64,000 bases of DNA from Wuchereria bancrofti (Eukaryota > Nematoda > Chromadorea > Rhabditida > Onchocercidae). The stretch lies in assembly GCA_005281725.1 (NCBI GenBank), contig SSBO01000008.1, positions 620,001 to 684,000 of the forward strand. Reading direction: 5' to 3'. Under the pieces are notes generated by a model. The model searched no databases and was not told the origin of the DNA. It saw only the letters and a program-made list of their open reading frames with translations. Below, one piece after another: positions 13,601-27,415 of this stretch. A program made the position numbers and the translations under genes. Within the stretch, counting starts at the first letter, position 1. Each line of letters starts with the position of its first letter.

Positions 13601-13857
13601 CACCATCCGTAATATGTTGGACGACGATTAAATTGACGATAGAAAAATGTGCCAGCCATAAATGAAGCTACTAGTAACCAAAGTATTAAAAATATCATAC
13701 ATAAACTTGTAAATTTTTTATACTGCCGTATTCGAGCCAATGTTCCGGTTTCATCACGCTGATAAACGGTTGAATCAACACAAACTGTTGCAGATTCTTT
13801 TGACCTCAATACTTTTTTCACTTCGGGTACCTTTTTAACTTTTGTAAATACCGTCAT
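10658..13857 (-). CDS. itm-2: Integral membrane protein 2 (ITM2/BRI), BRICHOS domain
   Basis: Four minus-strand exons: 13857-13531, 12177-12106, 11424-11314 and 10849-10658. All junctions are phase 0 and the product is 233 aa. The start ATG lies five bases after a TTTTAG acceptor-like site. Residues 1-48 are cytoplasmic and basic, about 49-72 form one membrane segment (LCMIFLILWLLVASFMAGTF), and YYGWCG (82-87) matches the juxtamembrane YYCG of ITM2. Residues 110-133 (...AVFVHDFRK) run into NLTAIVDLL. The BRICHOS domain follows, with Cys146 and Cys207 and the hallmark stretch LDRTVVAPP; Asp194 lies in GRITNGDIENL. Known: ITM2 proteins are type II secretory-pathway proteins whose BRICHOS domain acts as an intramolecular chaperone and which are cut by furin near the C-terminus. 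Here the frame stops right after a furin-like KR (YKRG-stop), so the C-terminal peptide of vertebrate BRI2 is missing or lies on an unseen exon. Two donors (GTTATT, GTTTTT) are weak, but the protein alignment supports them. Confidence 0.88.
13000..13030. repeat. (AT)n microsatellite in ITM2 intron 1
   Basis: A short run of alternating TA dinucleotides inside the 1.35-kb first intron of the ITM2 gene. Confidence 0.7.
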
Positions 13858-16387
13858 TTTATCTAAAAGCAAAAAAGGATGAAAAAACGATCAATTGATC
13901 AATCAATCAATCGTTCAATTAATTATTTTCATTTACAATAATATTATTCTGCAATAAATGATGTGAAAAGTACAAAGAAAAAATAAACTAATAATTCACA
14001 TTTTTCATTACTATGGAAAAGTTACATTAAAAATATCGATAGGAATATGAAAGATGTAGCAGCAGTTAAAAGATGAAAAAAGAAATTGGATTGAAAAGGT
14101 TGATTAGAAATAAAATGCTCCTAGATAAGCATAAACTATTATTCTGGACATGGAAAATAATTGGGAATTTTTTTTAATATTGTATCTTCATCAATCAACT
14201 AGTCTAATTCCTGAAACTTTTTTTCTAGATTGCTAATAATTAACATTTGAAATTTTTCCCACTTTAAATTTAGCAAATTTAAGCGTAAATTCAATTGAAA
14301 AATACTTAAGAAAATATAAAGAAAGTTTAGAGTAGGAAGAATTTCAAATGAAATGAACAGAAATAAATCAACAGATAGACACATAGCTTATGGTTACATC
14401 CAAAAAAGCCATCCAACAATCTGCATGTTCAATAAATCTTTTTTTAGAAAATTATTTATAGAAATTAAGCCAGAGGTTTGACCAGTCATAGTTTCAAATG
14501 AAAATATTACACTATATTTGAAATGATTTGAATCATTGATTTGAATCAATTTGTGCAAATTAAATTGGTCATAATTCAAATAATTGAATCGAAGTTAAAA
14601 GAGATTATCTGTTGGTCGAAAGGGAAAAAGAATATAAAGACAACATATGCTCCAATGTAATATTATCAATGGAATAATCACTTAATGTTATATGATACAC
14701 TTAATTTTCTCAAATATTATTGATAAAAACCTTAATTTAGTTCTTTCAAAGTTTTCTTTTGTTATGTTAACAAAAATTTACTTAGCTGTCAGCAAATTAA
14801 TTTTTATTTTTTAACAAAAATTAATTAAATAGAAAGCTACAATGAATTGGAAAAACATGAAATCTCTTAGAAAAAAAAAAAATTTTTCCTTCATTTTCTT
14901 TTTTTTCCTTCTTCTGTATCACACTTTCCCATTAAATTCCATCACTTTCATTTCTGACTGATTATGTAAACATAGGTATGTTGAAATTAATCAAAAATTT
15001 GAAACGAAATTTAGCATTCACAAAACAATTCTAGCAATTTTATCTCCCTTAAATGCTAATTGTGGGTCAGAAAACTAAAAGAAGCTTGGATTTCAATTAA
15101 TTATTCCAACTACTTATCAATATGCCATCTGTCCACGAATTATTTATAATTTTTGGGATTAGCAAAAGGAAAAAAAAGACAACCCAATAAATTGCACTGA
15201 TTCCATAGATGTGTGTAAAAGAAAGCCTGAATTATTAAGTGATATCAATTCAGCATTATTTTTTTAAGTTTCAGCTGAAACAAAACAAATTTTAACTGAT
15301 GTATGGTTGACAGATTAAGGTATTTTATATATTGTAATGAAATATTTGAATAAAATAAGAAATTTAATTTATAAAATAAGCATTAGAATATTCGTTTTCG
15401 TTTTACAAAACAAACAAAAAATACATTGCATCCTATTTAACATTTTGATTTGAAAATGATAACAGTGATAACAATAATAATTAACTTCTTATAAAAATAA
15501 TAATTTGTAATATAATAACAATTAATAACAATAATAAGTTATTATTACTATTATTATTACAAAAAAAATTAGGAATGCCATTCAATTAAGAGAAATAATA
15601 ATGAATAAAAAAAGTCTAAATATCAAAATACTCCAGGGGAAAAGAGAAAAAAAACAACTAATATTTTTTCAACCACTATTTGACTAAAACTGACATTAAC
15701 GTTTATTGTATATCTAATACATAATCAAGCATATTGGTTGGAATAAAACAATAAAAAATGATGAATTGAAGCATCCAACTTCATCTGTGATTTTCATGTC
15801 TAGCAAGCATTATCAATGGTCTTTTCCTTGTTGTATCAGTAATTCTCTCGATTAATATATATAATATCACTTACTTAATGCATAATGGAAATCCATTTTG
15901 AAAATTTTCTTAACTTGAAATATTGAAGAAAATTAATGCTTTTGCTAGAATTAGAGATAATACATGAGAAATGATAGAAGAAACGAAATGGAAAAATATG
16001 ATTTGAGAATATTTGGGGCGGAATGGGCTACTATCACCATCACCGCCACAATCTTATTAATGCAGTAGTAGCATGCTTTGATGGAGTGCAAGGGTATTAT
16101 AAATCGAATTTGCTTTCTCTTTTCTTTCTCTTTCGTCCCTTCCACTCTTCTATTAGCTTATCGAACATTTCCAATTTAGAAGGTTAGAAAGTTGAAGCTT
16201 AAGACCAAATGAAGCATATATTTAAGTCTTGTAAACAGCCTAGACTAAAGCAGCCTAGGATAAACAGCCTAGCAAACGATAAACAGCACAGCATTAGTGT
16301 ATATTTTTATTGGACAAAATCCATTTTATACACACATACGTGAATATATGTGCTTGATGTATGCACATACATAAATACATTTATGTT

Positions 16388-16582
16388 ATGCGTAAATACG
16401 TTTATACATATATACGTAAATACATTTATGCTTTATATATATTTATACGCATACGTGTAAATATACATTTATGCCTTATATATATTCATACGCATACGCG
16501 TAAATACATTTATGCCTTATATATATTCATACGCATACGTGTAAATACATTTATGCCTTATATATATTCATACGCATACGTA
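16388..16582. repeat. 41-bp minisatellite
   Basis: About four to five imperfect copies of a unit reading TAAATACATTTATGCCTTAT followed by ATATATTCATACGCATACG plus one or two bases. The last copies start at 16501 and 16542, a period of 41 bp. Earlier copies have small indels (one is 43 bp). Its translation gives a spurious repetitive Tyr/Ile/His peptide. Confidence 0.85.
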
Positions 16583-18141
16583 AACAAATACTCTATGTGT
16601 ACTCACAATAGCCATATATATGCCTTTTCATTTCCTACAAACATATATAATATAAAATAATTTATTGAAAACTCTCACTTCTTTCTTTCCTCTGTGATTC
16701 GTTTTTGTTAGCTCTGTTAATTCTACTTTTTCTTCCTTAACTTTCTCTTCTAAGTTTCTGTATCAATTTGACTTCGTGAAAATTTCGTGTTTTTTTTTTT
16801 CAGAAGTTTCATTTTATCTACCATTATTTACATAACATCATTTACAAAATCTTTTTTTACATAAATTTAATAAGAATTAAAGATAAGAAAAAGTAATTTC
16901 GATAATTCATATATACATATATTTATTTATTCATATCGATATGGACAGATTTAATATCTTTGTTAGAATAAATAAACATTTTAGATTAGAACACTGTAAA
17001 CAAATAGCAAACATTTATGCAATTAATAGAAAATAATTTTTTCTATACCATCGTTTTCCCTTTTTCCATCTTTTCTTTGCCTGTTTTTTTTCCTTCGATA
17101 ACTTTTTGTTTGCTGTAAATTTTTATCGTTAGCTTGCACAACAAAGTATTGTAATTTGATGAAAGTCTCATTTAGCAAAACCAAAAAAGCAATTTCGTTG
17201 ATTTAATTTGTTTACTTATTTTTACTTTTTATTTTTCACTTAATCTCGGTATTGCATATATTAGAATGTGAGAGGATAAAACAACGAATGTTAGCGATAT
17301 TAAAGAATGAAATATTTGAGAGTTTTGCAAATTTTCCTACATGGTAATTATTACTATAAGTTTAAATATTTGGCAGACTATCAACGGAAAATAAAGAAAA
17401 ATATTAACAATTGAATTAACAAATCATGAAATCAAGAATACTGATTGATGGAGATTTATAATCGTTGCAATTCTCAAACTTTCCAAAATACACCAAAAGG
17501 TCAGTGGAAAAATAAGCCTTTGATAATATTAATAATTTAATGTAAATGCAAATCAATCATTATCACATGCTAATTAATTAAAATAATAAGAAAAAAAGTT
17601 TTACAAAACATGAATTAGACTGAAAATACTGTTATGCAGTTATCAAATGTCAAACTTATTTAACTTCAGCAAATTTCCTAATCGATTATAATAGCATTTT
17701 TTCTTTCTTTTTTTCTGCTTATGTGATTTTTCCCTTAATTTTTTGTTGACAAATCTATCCCTGAAATTAAGCATTCAATCTTTTTTTTCAGCCAAGTAGA
17801 TTAGCTATCTTTTAACGCTTTTCATTTTGAAGTAGAAAAGAATGAAACTAAATTACAGTAGCATTTTGTATTACATTGAAGATTAAATTGATTTAATCCA
17901 TTAAAAAAATTAGTTTTTCTTTATCGATTAGCCATCCTTTAACCAATACAAAAAAAAAAAATTCTGATATTTTGATAGGGTTGAAATATCGGTAGAAATA
18001 ATGCAAACAAATAAAAAATGATAGAAATATTACAAACAAATGGATAGTTTTGTTGAGAGAGAAAAAGAAAAATGGTAATTAAATTATATTTTAGTTGCTA
18101 TTTTGTGATGAAATGAAAAATTAAATTTTACATGTTAATTT

Positions 18142-18223
18142 AGCCATCAACAAAGGGTCTAATCATGTATTATTTAAAAATCAGCTATCAATAAAGGATC
18201 TAATTATGTGTTATTTAAAAACT
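18142..18223. repeat. Two-copy 41-bp tandem duplication
   Basis: Copies 18142-18182 and 18183-18223 align over their full length with about five to six substitutions (AGCCATCAACAAAGGGTCTA versus AGCTATCAATAAAGGATCTA). Confidence 0.8.
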
Positions 18224-19556
18224 AATTTAACTTTTGCACACAAAAGAGAAATATGAATGAAAACTTTGGCTTATTAAAAAATGAGCATTTCAAGCCATTT
18301 GTTTATCTCAGTGATAATGATATTAACTGATATGAATAATAGGTTAATATAATTAAAATATAACATTTAAAAAAAATTAAAATATAAAATTAAAACACAA
18401 AAAAATAAAATGAACAGTTCGGCCGTTATCGTTGTCAGAAGACTATTGTTACTCAATTATTACGATTAATTTATGATCGGAAATTGTATTTTACAACAAC
18501 CAAATTAACTATTTTTGATACGTCAAGATCATTATTAATACATGAAATTCGATTATTCCGAGATTTATGAGTGGTTTTATCTCATATTAGAACTGGGAAT
18601 TATTAGTGGCATGTAAAAATTTGTATCAGAATTGTATAATCGAATTTTTGATGGTACAAATATACTTAAACTTCAAACACTGCCATTTGATAAATTGATT
18701 AATAAATTATTTAACATTTAAGTAATTCACCCCATATTTTCTACTTTTTTAACTTCCTCTTGGGATTTAAAGCTGGTTTAATTTTTAAAATTATTCAAAA
18801 TATGTATGATTAAAATAAATTGTTAATTTAAACTAACTTAATACTTAATTTGAATTAATCGTAAGTTTCATCCTCTTTACTTTATCAATTTCTCATTTAC
18901 TCCTCGTAAAAATACTATCAGACATACACGCTTCACTGTTATTATTAGACATATGCGCTTACTGATATACATTCGTAAGTGACGTGTCATCCTAAAAATA
19001 TGTTACGAGTTTCTTTTCTCATATCATTTGCATCTATCATTTCGTATTTTCTGATAATAATAATAGTAATATCACTCCGATCGAATATTCATCTGGGCGG
19101 TGCATATATTAATACTACGATGACACAGTGCGTTTGAACTAAGATATTTAAATCTATCGAAAATTCCAATTTTTATATGGTACTAAATTTTAATATTTAT
19201 CCAACACCTAAAAATTATATTGAAGTTAAGACTTTTCATACGCATTTCTTCAAAATTCAACAAAGACTCTTATCACCATCATCATCATTATCAAATGTCA
19301 TCAAATCGTTGGTATTATCACAGTTATTTCTTGTTTTATATTCCATACAATCACTAGCTTTTCGTTTTCATTATCAAATTACCATCGTTATCATTACATT
19401 AATCATTATTATATTATTATTACTGTCAAACAATTAATTTACTGTAAATTAAATCAAATAATATTTTCCTCATCAACGACGACGATACGAATTTGAAGAA
19501 ATAATTGTTATAACCCAATTTTCGTGAAATCAAAGATTTTCATTTCGCAATGGGGC

Positions 19557-19600
19557 AATTCTATTCATTCATTCATTCATTCATTCATTCCATTCAGTCA
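19557..19600. repeat. (ATTC)n microsatellite
   Basis: A run of about eight ATTC units with an imperfect end. Confidence 0.8.
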
Positions 19601-20107
19601 GTCTTCAAACATCAGTAAAATCGATAAATTCATTATTCTCTCCCTCTATCAACCATATTATTTAATATCATCGTCTATCCGGGCATGTTATCATCGATTG
19701 TCACACAGAAATGTCGTAGAAATTGAAAAGAAAGGAAAAAAGAAAAGGAAAAAAGGAAAAACTGTCTTTTCCCTCTCTTCTATCCGACATCTGATTTCAA
19801 TTTTTTCTATAATTTTTTTTGTTTTTTTAAAATAATTTCAAAACTTTTCCTCATTATTTCATCTTTTCGAATTTGAATATTTACAATTTCTACAAATATT
19901 GATATCTAAAAATCTATCCGGAACATTTAAACGTATTATTTCAATTTTTTTTTTTTTAAAAAAAATGAAGTATATAAATTGTTGAGAAGTTTCAGGTTTG
20001 CTTGTTTTTTTCTTTAAGCTTCATAATATTTTCTTTATCAATCAAATTAAAAAAATTTCTTTTTTATCTTTTAAAAGGAAAAAAAGATTCTTTTTTTTGT
20101 TTACCAT

Positions 20108-20430
20108 TTAGATATACATTCTTTATTTAGGCCAATCAAAACAGATATTCAATTGAAAATAGTGTGAATGCTGAAGAAAAGAGAGAAATGAATAATTGAA
20201 ATCAATTTTTTTGAGAATTCCATCGGCAAATTAGTGTGCGCTGTTGGGAATTTCATAGNNNNNNNNNNNNNNNNNNNNNTTAGATATACATTCTTTATTT
20301 AGGCCAATCAAAACAGATATTCAATTGAAAATAGTGTGAATGCTGAAGAAAAGAGAGAAATGAATAATTGAAATCAATTTTTTTGAGAATTCCATCGGCA
20401 AATTAGTGTGCGCTGTTGGGAATTTCATAG
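20108..20430. repeat. 151-bp identical copies flanking an N gap (assembly overlap)
   Basis: Sequence 20108-20258 is repeated without difference at 20280-20430, on either side of 21 N (20259-20279). The left copy ends at the gap and the right copy begins at it. This is what two contigs that overlap but were not merged would look like. Confidence 0.9.
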
Positions 20431-23150
20431 ACAAATTAATCTTTTTGTGAAAATTTTATCAGTAAAATTCGATTGTTTTTGAAAATTGAGAATTTTATCG
20501 ATAAATTCTTGAATATCTTGTATGCATCATATAAATGAATTAATGAAATAAATGCATTTAATGAATGATAAAGCATTGAGATAACATTTTTTGAATAGTG
20601 ATAATTAAATAAAAATTGTTGAGAATTTTGTTTTAGAAATATGCAAATTTTATTAATGCTTAATTATTGTAATTTAAAATGATAAATTTTCAGTAACATA
20701 GTTTTATTACCATAATTTTCAGCTTCTTTTTACCTGTTTTTTTCTTTTTTTTGAAACTTGCTGAAGAAAGATGATTGTAAGCTTTGAAAATAGCATTTGA
20801 AAACATTTTTCAAGCTTTTATTAGTTTTTATATTTCAACATAATCAATAGCTTTCTTCTCTCATTTTCATCATTCTCACAATTTTACATTTTCAGCAATG
20901 GTCTGCAAAAAGAAAGATAAAAAAACTTTTTTTTTGCATAATTTAATTTTGCCTCGAAATTCTGTAAAGTTTTTTCTATACCTTTTTTCTTTTTTAAATT
21001 AATAATATGAAAAAATAGGAAATTAGAAAAATGAAAACAGAAAAAAATAGGATAAGATAGCTTTCTAAAGAATTGGTTTTAACGTCATTCATTATGACTG
21101 TTATTTAGTAATTATAACTGGAAAATATTTAATTGAAATTATACAATCACTGATTTTTAATAGTCGTTAAAATTACTCGAAAACTAATTAAACCTTTTTC
21201 TATTTTTATTTCTGTGCTTCTTGATATTCAATGATACTTCATTTTCGTCGAATGTCACAATCATTAAGAAAATATTTCCTTCTTTTTTAATAAATAAATG
21301 TCTTTAAAAGGTTTATATTTATTTATTTTACTGATCTAATTTCTCCCTTCCTTTAATTTTTTTCCCTTTCTTTAAAAAATTTTTCCTTTTTTCCTCTTCC
21401 TTTAAAAATTACATTTTTGAAATCCAAAAGCAGAAATAGAAAAATTAGTATTTAACAAATGAATGATTAAAATCCTTATGCGACCAGTTGTAAAAAGTAT
21501 TATAAAAGAGATTCGAAAAGAAAAAAGATTTTTTAGCGAAATATAATTCCAAAATTCAAAAAACTTCCAAGATGCATTTTTTAAAACTTTTTCTTGGTGT
21601 GAAATAAGTCCTTAAATTCTATTTACTTCTTTGTCTTTACCTACTTTCTTGTAATAATAATTATAATAATAAATATAATAGTAATTAATAATATTGTTAT
21701 ATTAATATTAATAAACTATAAGAACAAAAAAAAAAAAAAAATAAATTTAAGCATATAGATGAAATGTTTAAGTGAAATTTTTGCAAATTTTCACCTTTCT
21801 TATTCCTTTTTATAATATTCAATGTTATTAAAGTCTTTATAATTTATTAAATAAGAGATAATTCCACTTAAATGTTCATTCAATATTGTATAATATTTTA
21901 TTAAAATTAGTAAAATTTACTATGCAAAATTTTGTTACATTACATTATTATCGTTTATCATTGTCGTTGATAATTTTATTTCTATAATAAATTCGATATG
22001 TATTTTCTATTCTGTTCATCTTTTACTATCTTAAATAAATGATTATATATTGTATAGGCAAATATGAGTATTATTAAATGAGGGGAGAAAAAACATTGGC
22101 AATTTTATAATTACATTATATTCATTGAAATGATATTTTACATATATTTAAATATATTTTATTGTTTTCTCCATTAATTAATTAATTAATTAATTGCATA
22201 AAATAGTTATTCATAGTTTGTTTGGAAATCCCCACAATATATGCTTTTATTTTATTATATTTTGAATACTTTCATCAATTAAGTATGATTAAAGTGAAAT
22301 GAAATAATGATTGAATTTTATAAATTATAATTTTATAAAACTATAAAACTTTGTAAAACTCCATCTCATATTTAATTTATTTTCAAAAATGCAACCTCGT
22401 TGTATCTTTACCCTCCCCCTCTCTCTCTTTATCTCGTACCTCATCGCTTGATTATATATTTCAAGTGTTAAATATATATTATTCAAGTTCTGATTAATTC
22501 CTTCAAACAACATTTCCAATTAGTATAACTAAAATGTTGTTTTTTCAGTTGTTCTTTTTTATTTCGAGTACTAATTAAATTATATATGCTTTCTTTTTTT
22601 CTTCTTTTTTCTTTTTCTTTGGGAGAGACAAGAAAAAATCTCAAAATAATATTTGGTAAAAAAGAAGAATAATGTTGAAACATGGCGTATTGATTAATTT
22701 TCAAACTTTTTTATGTATTTTTCCTTTGAAAATTTTTCGTTTTCCTCCTGCTATTTAGAGTTTTCATAAATTTAAAAAGGAATACGAAAAGATTTGGATT
22801 ATGAATTAATACTGAAGAATGGTGTATATCAAATCAATATAGCATCTATTCGTAATATCTTTATTCATTCACTTTTACAAATAATCAAATTCCTTCTTAG
22901 AATTTCCATTTATGATAATAAATTTAAAAACTACATCATCTAAAATATTTTTAGTATTTTTGCATTTGTTAGATTTGAAATTAATTCAATGAAAAGATTT
23001 TAAAATCATTTCAAAACATTATATCAGTTATCCTTTTATCATTTTATTTTGTAATGATAGCCTATACCATATGTTATCATCTTACGCTTAATATTCTAGT
23101 AATATCATTTTTTTGTTTGTTTAATTAAATTAATTAATCATTATGCTTAG

Positions 23151-26100
23151 ATGGGTGTTTTTCGTGTGACAATATACGGCATTATGGCTGGTGTTTTCTT
23201 GTATGCACTTGGTTATGATATTATTTATATGCCACGAATTGGACATACCTGGTGGATTTACAAATTAGTTATGCTAACAATGATTAATTTGGTTAGTTTT
23301 TTTAATTTTTAATTAATTAAAGGTTTACGAATGAAAAGAATACGAATTTGTTTACATGAAATCATTTGCAGTATTTCCAAAAAAAAGAAAGCCAAACTTT
23401 TTTTGCTGCTTTCTCTCTCTCAAAAAAAAGCTATTTTTGGAGGAAAATATTTAAAAATTAAGCAATTGTAATTATTTTCTTTTCTTTATTAAAATTATCT
23501 GCAAAAATAATTATTAGAAAAATTATTTTTTAATATTATTATTATTGTTATTATTATTACTATTGTTACTATTGCTATTATTACTACTATTATTGTCATT
23601 GCTATTATTATTATTATTGTTATTGTTATTATATTATTATTATCATTATTTTATTATTATTATATTATATTATTATTATCATTATTTTATTATTATTATT
23701 ATTATTATACATTATTGGAATTTAATTAAATTTACATCAAATTTAGATCAAGTAATACTTTAACTTAACTTTTAAACTACAGTTTATTAGACTTATTCAG
23801 ACGAGAATTTTTCCCATACAATAAAGTCTTTCCATTTCATTCATTCAATTATATATAACAACGAAATTGTTCTATTAATTATTTGTCAATTAAGCGAATT
23901 TTGAACAATTTACATTGGGTCCAAAAAAAGAACAGTAATTATGAAATTAATGACTGTTAAAAATCTTACAAAATTTTTTTTAAATCTCGCACAAAAAGAA
24001 AGACTTTTTTGAAAAAGACATGCAGCAATAATATGAAACTTTAGCAGGGAAAAAAACATTACACTTGAATAAATCATAATTCTAAATAAGAGTAAACAAA
24101 ATAAACAAAATTCAATAAGTAAACAAAAATAAAATCAAACTTTCCCTCTTCGTTTTATTTTGATTAAATTAATTTATTATTGTCCTCAAAAACAGAAAAA
24201 AAAGTGATGTAACATTTCGGATTGCATAAAATACTATCTTCTACTTTCCGTTTTATTTCTAATGTGATACAGTATGACCCATGTCCACATAAACACAGAG
24301 AGAGGGGAAGAGTGAGAGAGGGGGAGGGACAGAAAGATAAAGAAAAAAGGAGATGTTCAATTAAAACATTTATTTCAATAGAGACAGAAATTTAAACACA
24401 CTGAGTCTAAAAAAATTAATCATAAAGAAAAAGAGAAATAAGAAGAGCTCAAGTTTCATTATCTCTCGTAAATTAATACGCATTACTCGTGATTTAACAC
24501 GTATTATGTGGAGAAGCGTCTAATATCACGTGCACGTGTCACATTCAAGTCTTTCGTTTGTTTTATTTCGTGATAAGATTTCTATTATATTATTTGTTTT
24601 AAGCACACTGCACATATAAAAATATCTAACTTTACAACTTTTAATATTTCCCGAGAGAAAAAGTTAGAAATGATATAATACTTTTATTTCATTGTCTTTT
24701 CAGCATTATAAAGTGTTTTGAAATATTTAAAAATGCATCTATTCGCCTGAAAAGGAGAAATTTAGTATAAATTGAAATTTTTTTTTCTTTCAAAATTTTG
24801 AATTTTAAGACATATTTCCAAAATTTTATTGATAGTAAATGGATTAATTAATTAGATTGTTAACCAAAATCGTATTTTTTTTCCTTTTTTTTAGGGAATA
24901 AATCTTTTACCATTGCTGTATTTGATGGTGTTAAAAATTTCTAAAATTCTTAACAAAAGAAAACTTTGTAAATTTTATGAAATTTATAATGAAGTTTTTT
25001 TATATTCACCAACTATATATCCCCTTGTAGTAAAAAATAAGGATCTATAAAATACCAAAATTTCGAAAAGTAATTTATTAAATGATCAAAATAAACTAAA
25101 GTAAAACCAAAGTAAAAATCATGCAAAATTATTCATCTTCCAGATTTATTGGATTGTTATGAATTATTCCAATTTTAAGAACACTGATGAATTTCGAAAT
25201 TTCCTCATTCTTTTGATATTTCATTTGTTTACATTTATTTATTTATTGTTTCTTTTTTTGAATTATTCTTAGCACTAATTCTTATCTTTCCTCTTATTAC
25301 TAAGTCTAATTAATATCTTCCCTACTACTACTAATACATCTTTATTTACTATAGAAAAACTACTTTATGATATTATAATTGAATAAATTAATTTAATGCT
25401 ACTTGAATTAAATTAAAATTTTAGGTTTTACAAACAGTATATTATGCAATGTGCTTCATATGTGCATTGATGGATACATTACGTGAAACAACCGATCGTG
25501 GACCACATAAAAAGCATCCAACAACGCCAAGTTATTGGCGTAATTCGAAACTTCATCAAATTTCTGATTTCATGTATTTTACTAGCGTCTTACCTGTTGG
25601 TGCTGTATGTTTCATTTTATTGGTTTTTCAATAAATTTAAAATTTTTTAAATTAAAAATATTTCGAAATTTTTATTTAATATCATCTAATTATGTTAAAT
25701 GAAATTAAACAAAACTATTATTAAAGTTTATTCCTCATTCTACTGTTCTTCTTTATTACTCATTTTGCTTATCATTAAACAATAAAATTGAAAAATGTAT
25801 TACATTAAGCGAAAAAAATGGAAAAACGGATTAATTAAAAATGAGTGCTATTTGAAGTTATTTTTTTAATAATACTTAATTCGACAATTTTTTAACATTT
25901 GATTAATTTAAAACAAACTAAGCCAGAAAAAAAACAAAAATAATTAAAAATATTGAAATATTCTCTTTCATATAATTTGATAAAAATTTCCAACAAATTT
26001 CAGATAACCTGTTTACTTTTTTGGTCTTTATATGCTTTGGAACCAACATTAGTAATACCAAAATGGGCTGAAGAGTTAATTCCACCTTTTATGAATCATA

Positions 26101-27415
26101 TCACTCATACTGCACCATTACCATTCATTCTGGTTGATACACTTTTAACTTGTCATCGAGCACCTTCACGAAAGATTGGTAGTATTATCATTATTGCATT
26201 AGTTATCCTCTACTTTTCTATGTAAGTTTCTTTTTTTTTAATACATTTTTAATTGACTTTTAAAATTTCTTTCATAAAATACAATCATTTAATGTAAATT
26301 GAATTTTATGATAAGATTTAAAAATATATAATTTAAAATTTCATCATATAGATTAAAAAATTTTTTGTCTAATTCAGTTATTATGGTATCTGTGTATAAT
26401 CAAAATTAGTTTATGATTATTTTAGAAAGTTTAACAAAAATTATTTCTAATAATTCATCCATATTATTCTTTTAGATTGTAACATATAATTTATGTAATA
26501 AATAAACATAAAGGAACTCGTTTTCTTTTTTTTTTGGAATTATATAATTTAAATTATATATCTACTTTAAATGATAGATTAGTTTCCATTTTTCTCTTTT
26601 AAAGCATTTTTGGAGCGCGTTATTTTGATGGTTATTGGCTTTATCCATTTATGGAATATTTATCAGTGTTAGCATTTATCATAATGTTTTTTATATCCTT
26701 CATATTCTTATGGCTTATATATATTCTTGGTGATACGATGAATGTTATGCTTTGGGGTAAGCTTATCATCTATTTATATCATTTTATATTTAATTAAATT
26801 AAGTTAAAGTTTTTTTTTAAATGATATTTTCTATTTAGATAGTCTTAAAGAAATTATTTTATCCGAAAATATTTTAAAAAAAATTTTTTTCTCATTATCT
26901 TATTCAAAATTTAACGAATTACAGTGATAAAAAAGATTAATCAAAATTTTTTGTTAAAAGTATGTTTCCTAAAATGATAATTAATTTTGCATTCTTTCAT
27001 ACCAATCATCTCATTAACCAAATCATTTAATCACTTTCATTTTTTGATTGCTTTATGATCAAGTAATTAGCAAGTTTTTAGCTTATATTAAACTTTTGAG
27101 AATATTATCTTCAATAATATTTTTGTGAATTCCAATGTACAACGAGTTTTTTTACATTATCAACTTTACTTTATGATAAAATTTTGAGAAATTTTGCAAT
27201 GTTTGGATAATAGGATATGAAAAATAATTAAATTAAAGAAGAGTAAAATTAAAAAGAAATGTCATTTATGTTCATTTTTTAAATGTTAGATTAAAAAAAA
27301 TTGCTAAACCATAATTGTGTAAAAATAATATTAAATCATTACGGAAAATATGCCTTATTAAAATTAAGTTTCAGGTGGCGCAACACATTCCGAACCAATA
27401 GAGAAAGCAAAATAG
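23151..27415 (+). CDS. AIG1/ADTRP-type integral membrane hydrolase (FAR-17a/AIG1 family)
   Basis: Five exons: 23151-23291, 25425-25604, 26004-26221, 26605-26756 and 27375-27415, with consistent phases, giving 243 aa (human AIG1 is close to 240). The ATG directly follows an acceptor-like CTTAG, fitting trans-splicing. The family is shown by YDIIYMPRIG...LTMINLVLQ, then NHITHTAPLPFIL, GARYFDGYWLYPFMEYL and a final FLWLIYILGDTMN. About five hydrophobic membrane segments are present. Known: AIG1 and ADTRP are membrane-embedded threonine hydrolases of fatty-acid esters of hydroxy fatty acids that use a Thr/His pair. Both residues are present here, Thr43 in MLTMIN and His142 in NHITHT. The product ends GGATHSEPIEKAK. 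Exons 4 and 5 are present again 1140 bp downstream (27745-27896 and 28515-28555). Enzyme activity is inferred from the family only. Confidence 0.9.
23537..23708. repeat. Compound (TTA)n microsatellite in AIG1-like intron 1
   Basis: About 170 bp of TTA/TTG/CTA trinucleotides on the plus strand. It yields a spurious poly-Leu/Ile open frame. Confidence 0.85.

Larger units (their letters stand above)
13880..23130. other. 9-kb intergenic region, A/T-rich, no supported gene
   Basis: Divergent intergenic space between the ITM2 gene (minus) and the AIG1-like gene (plus), so both promoters should lie in it. No exon chain was found. Open frames here are poly-Leu/Ile/Phe/Lys products of low-complexity DNA. 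The stretch holds a 41-bp minisatellite (16.4-16.6 kb), a two-copy 41-bp duplication (18.1-18.2 kb), an ATTC microsatellite (19.56 kb) and an N gap (20.26 kb). Pyrimidine-rich tracts occur near 22.4 kb and 22.6 kb. Confidence 0.5.

Noticed and set aside
16361..16660. 99-codon frame rich in Tyr/Ile/His
   Set aside because: It is a translation of the 41-bp minisatellite.
23545..23763. Poly-Leu open frame
   Set aside because: It is a translation of the TTA microsatellite inside an intron.
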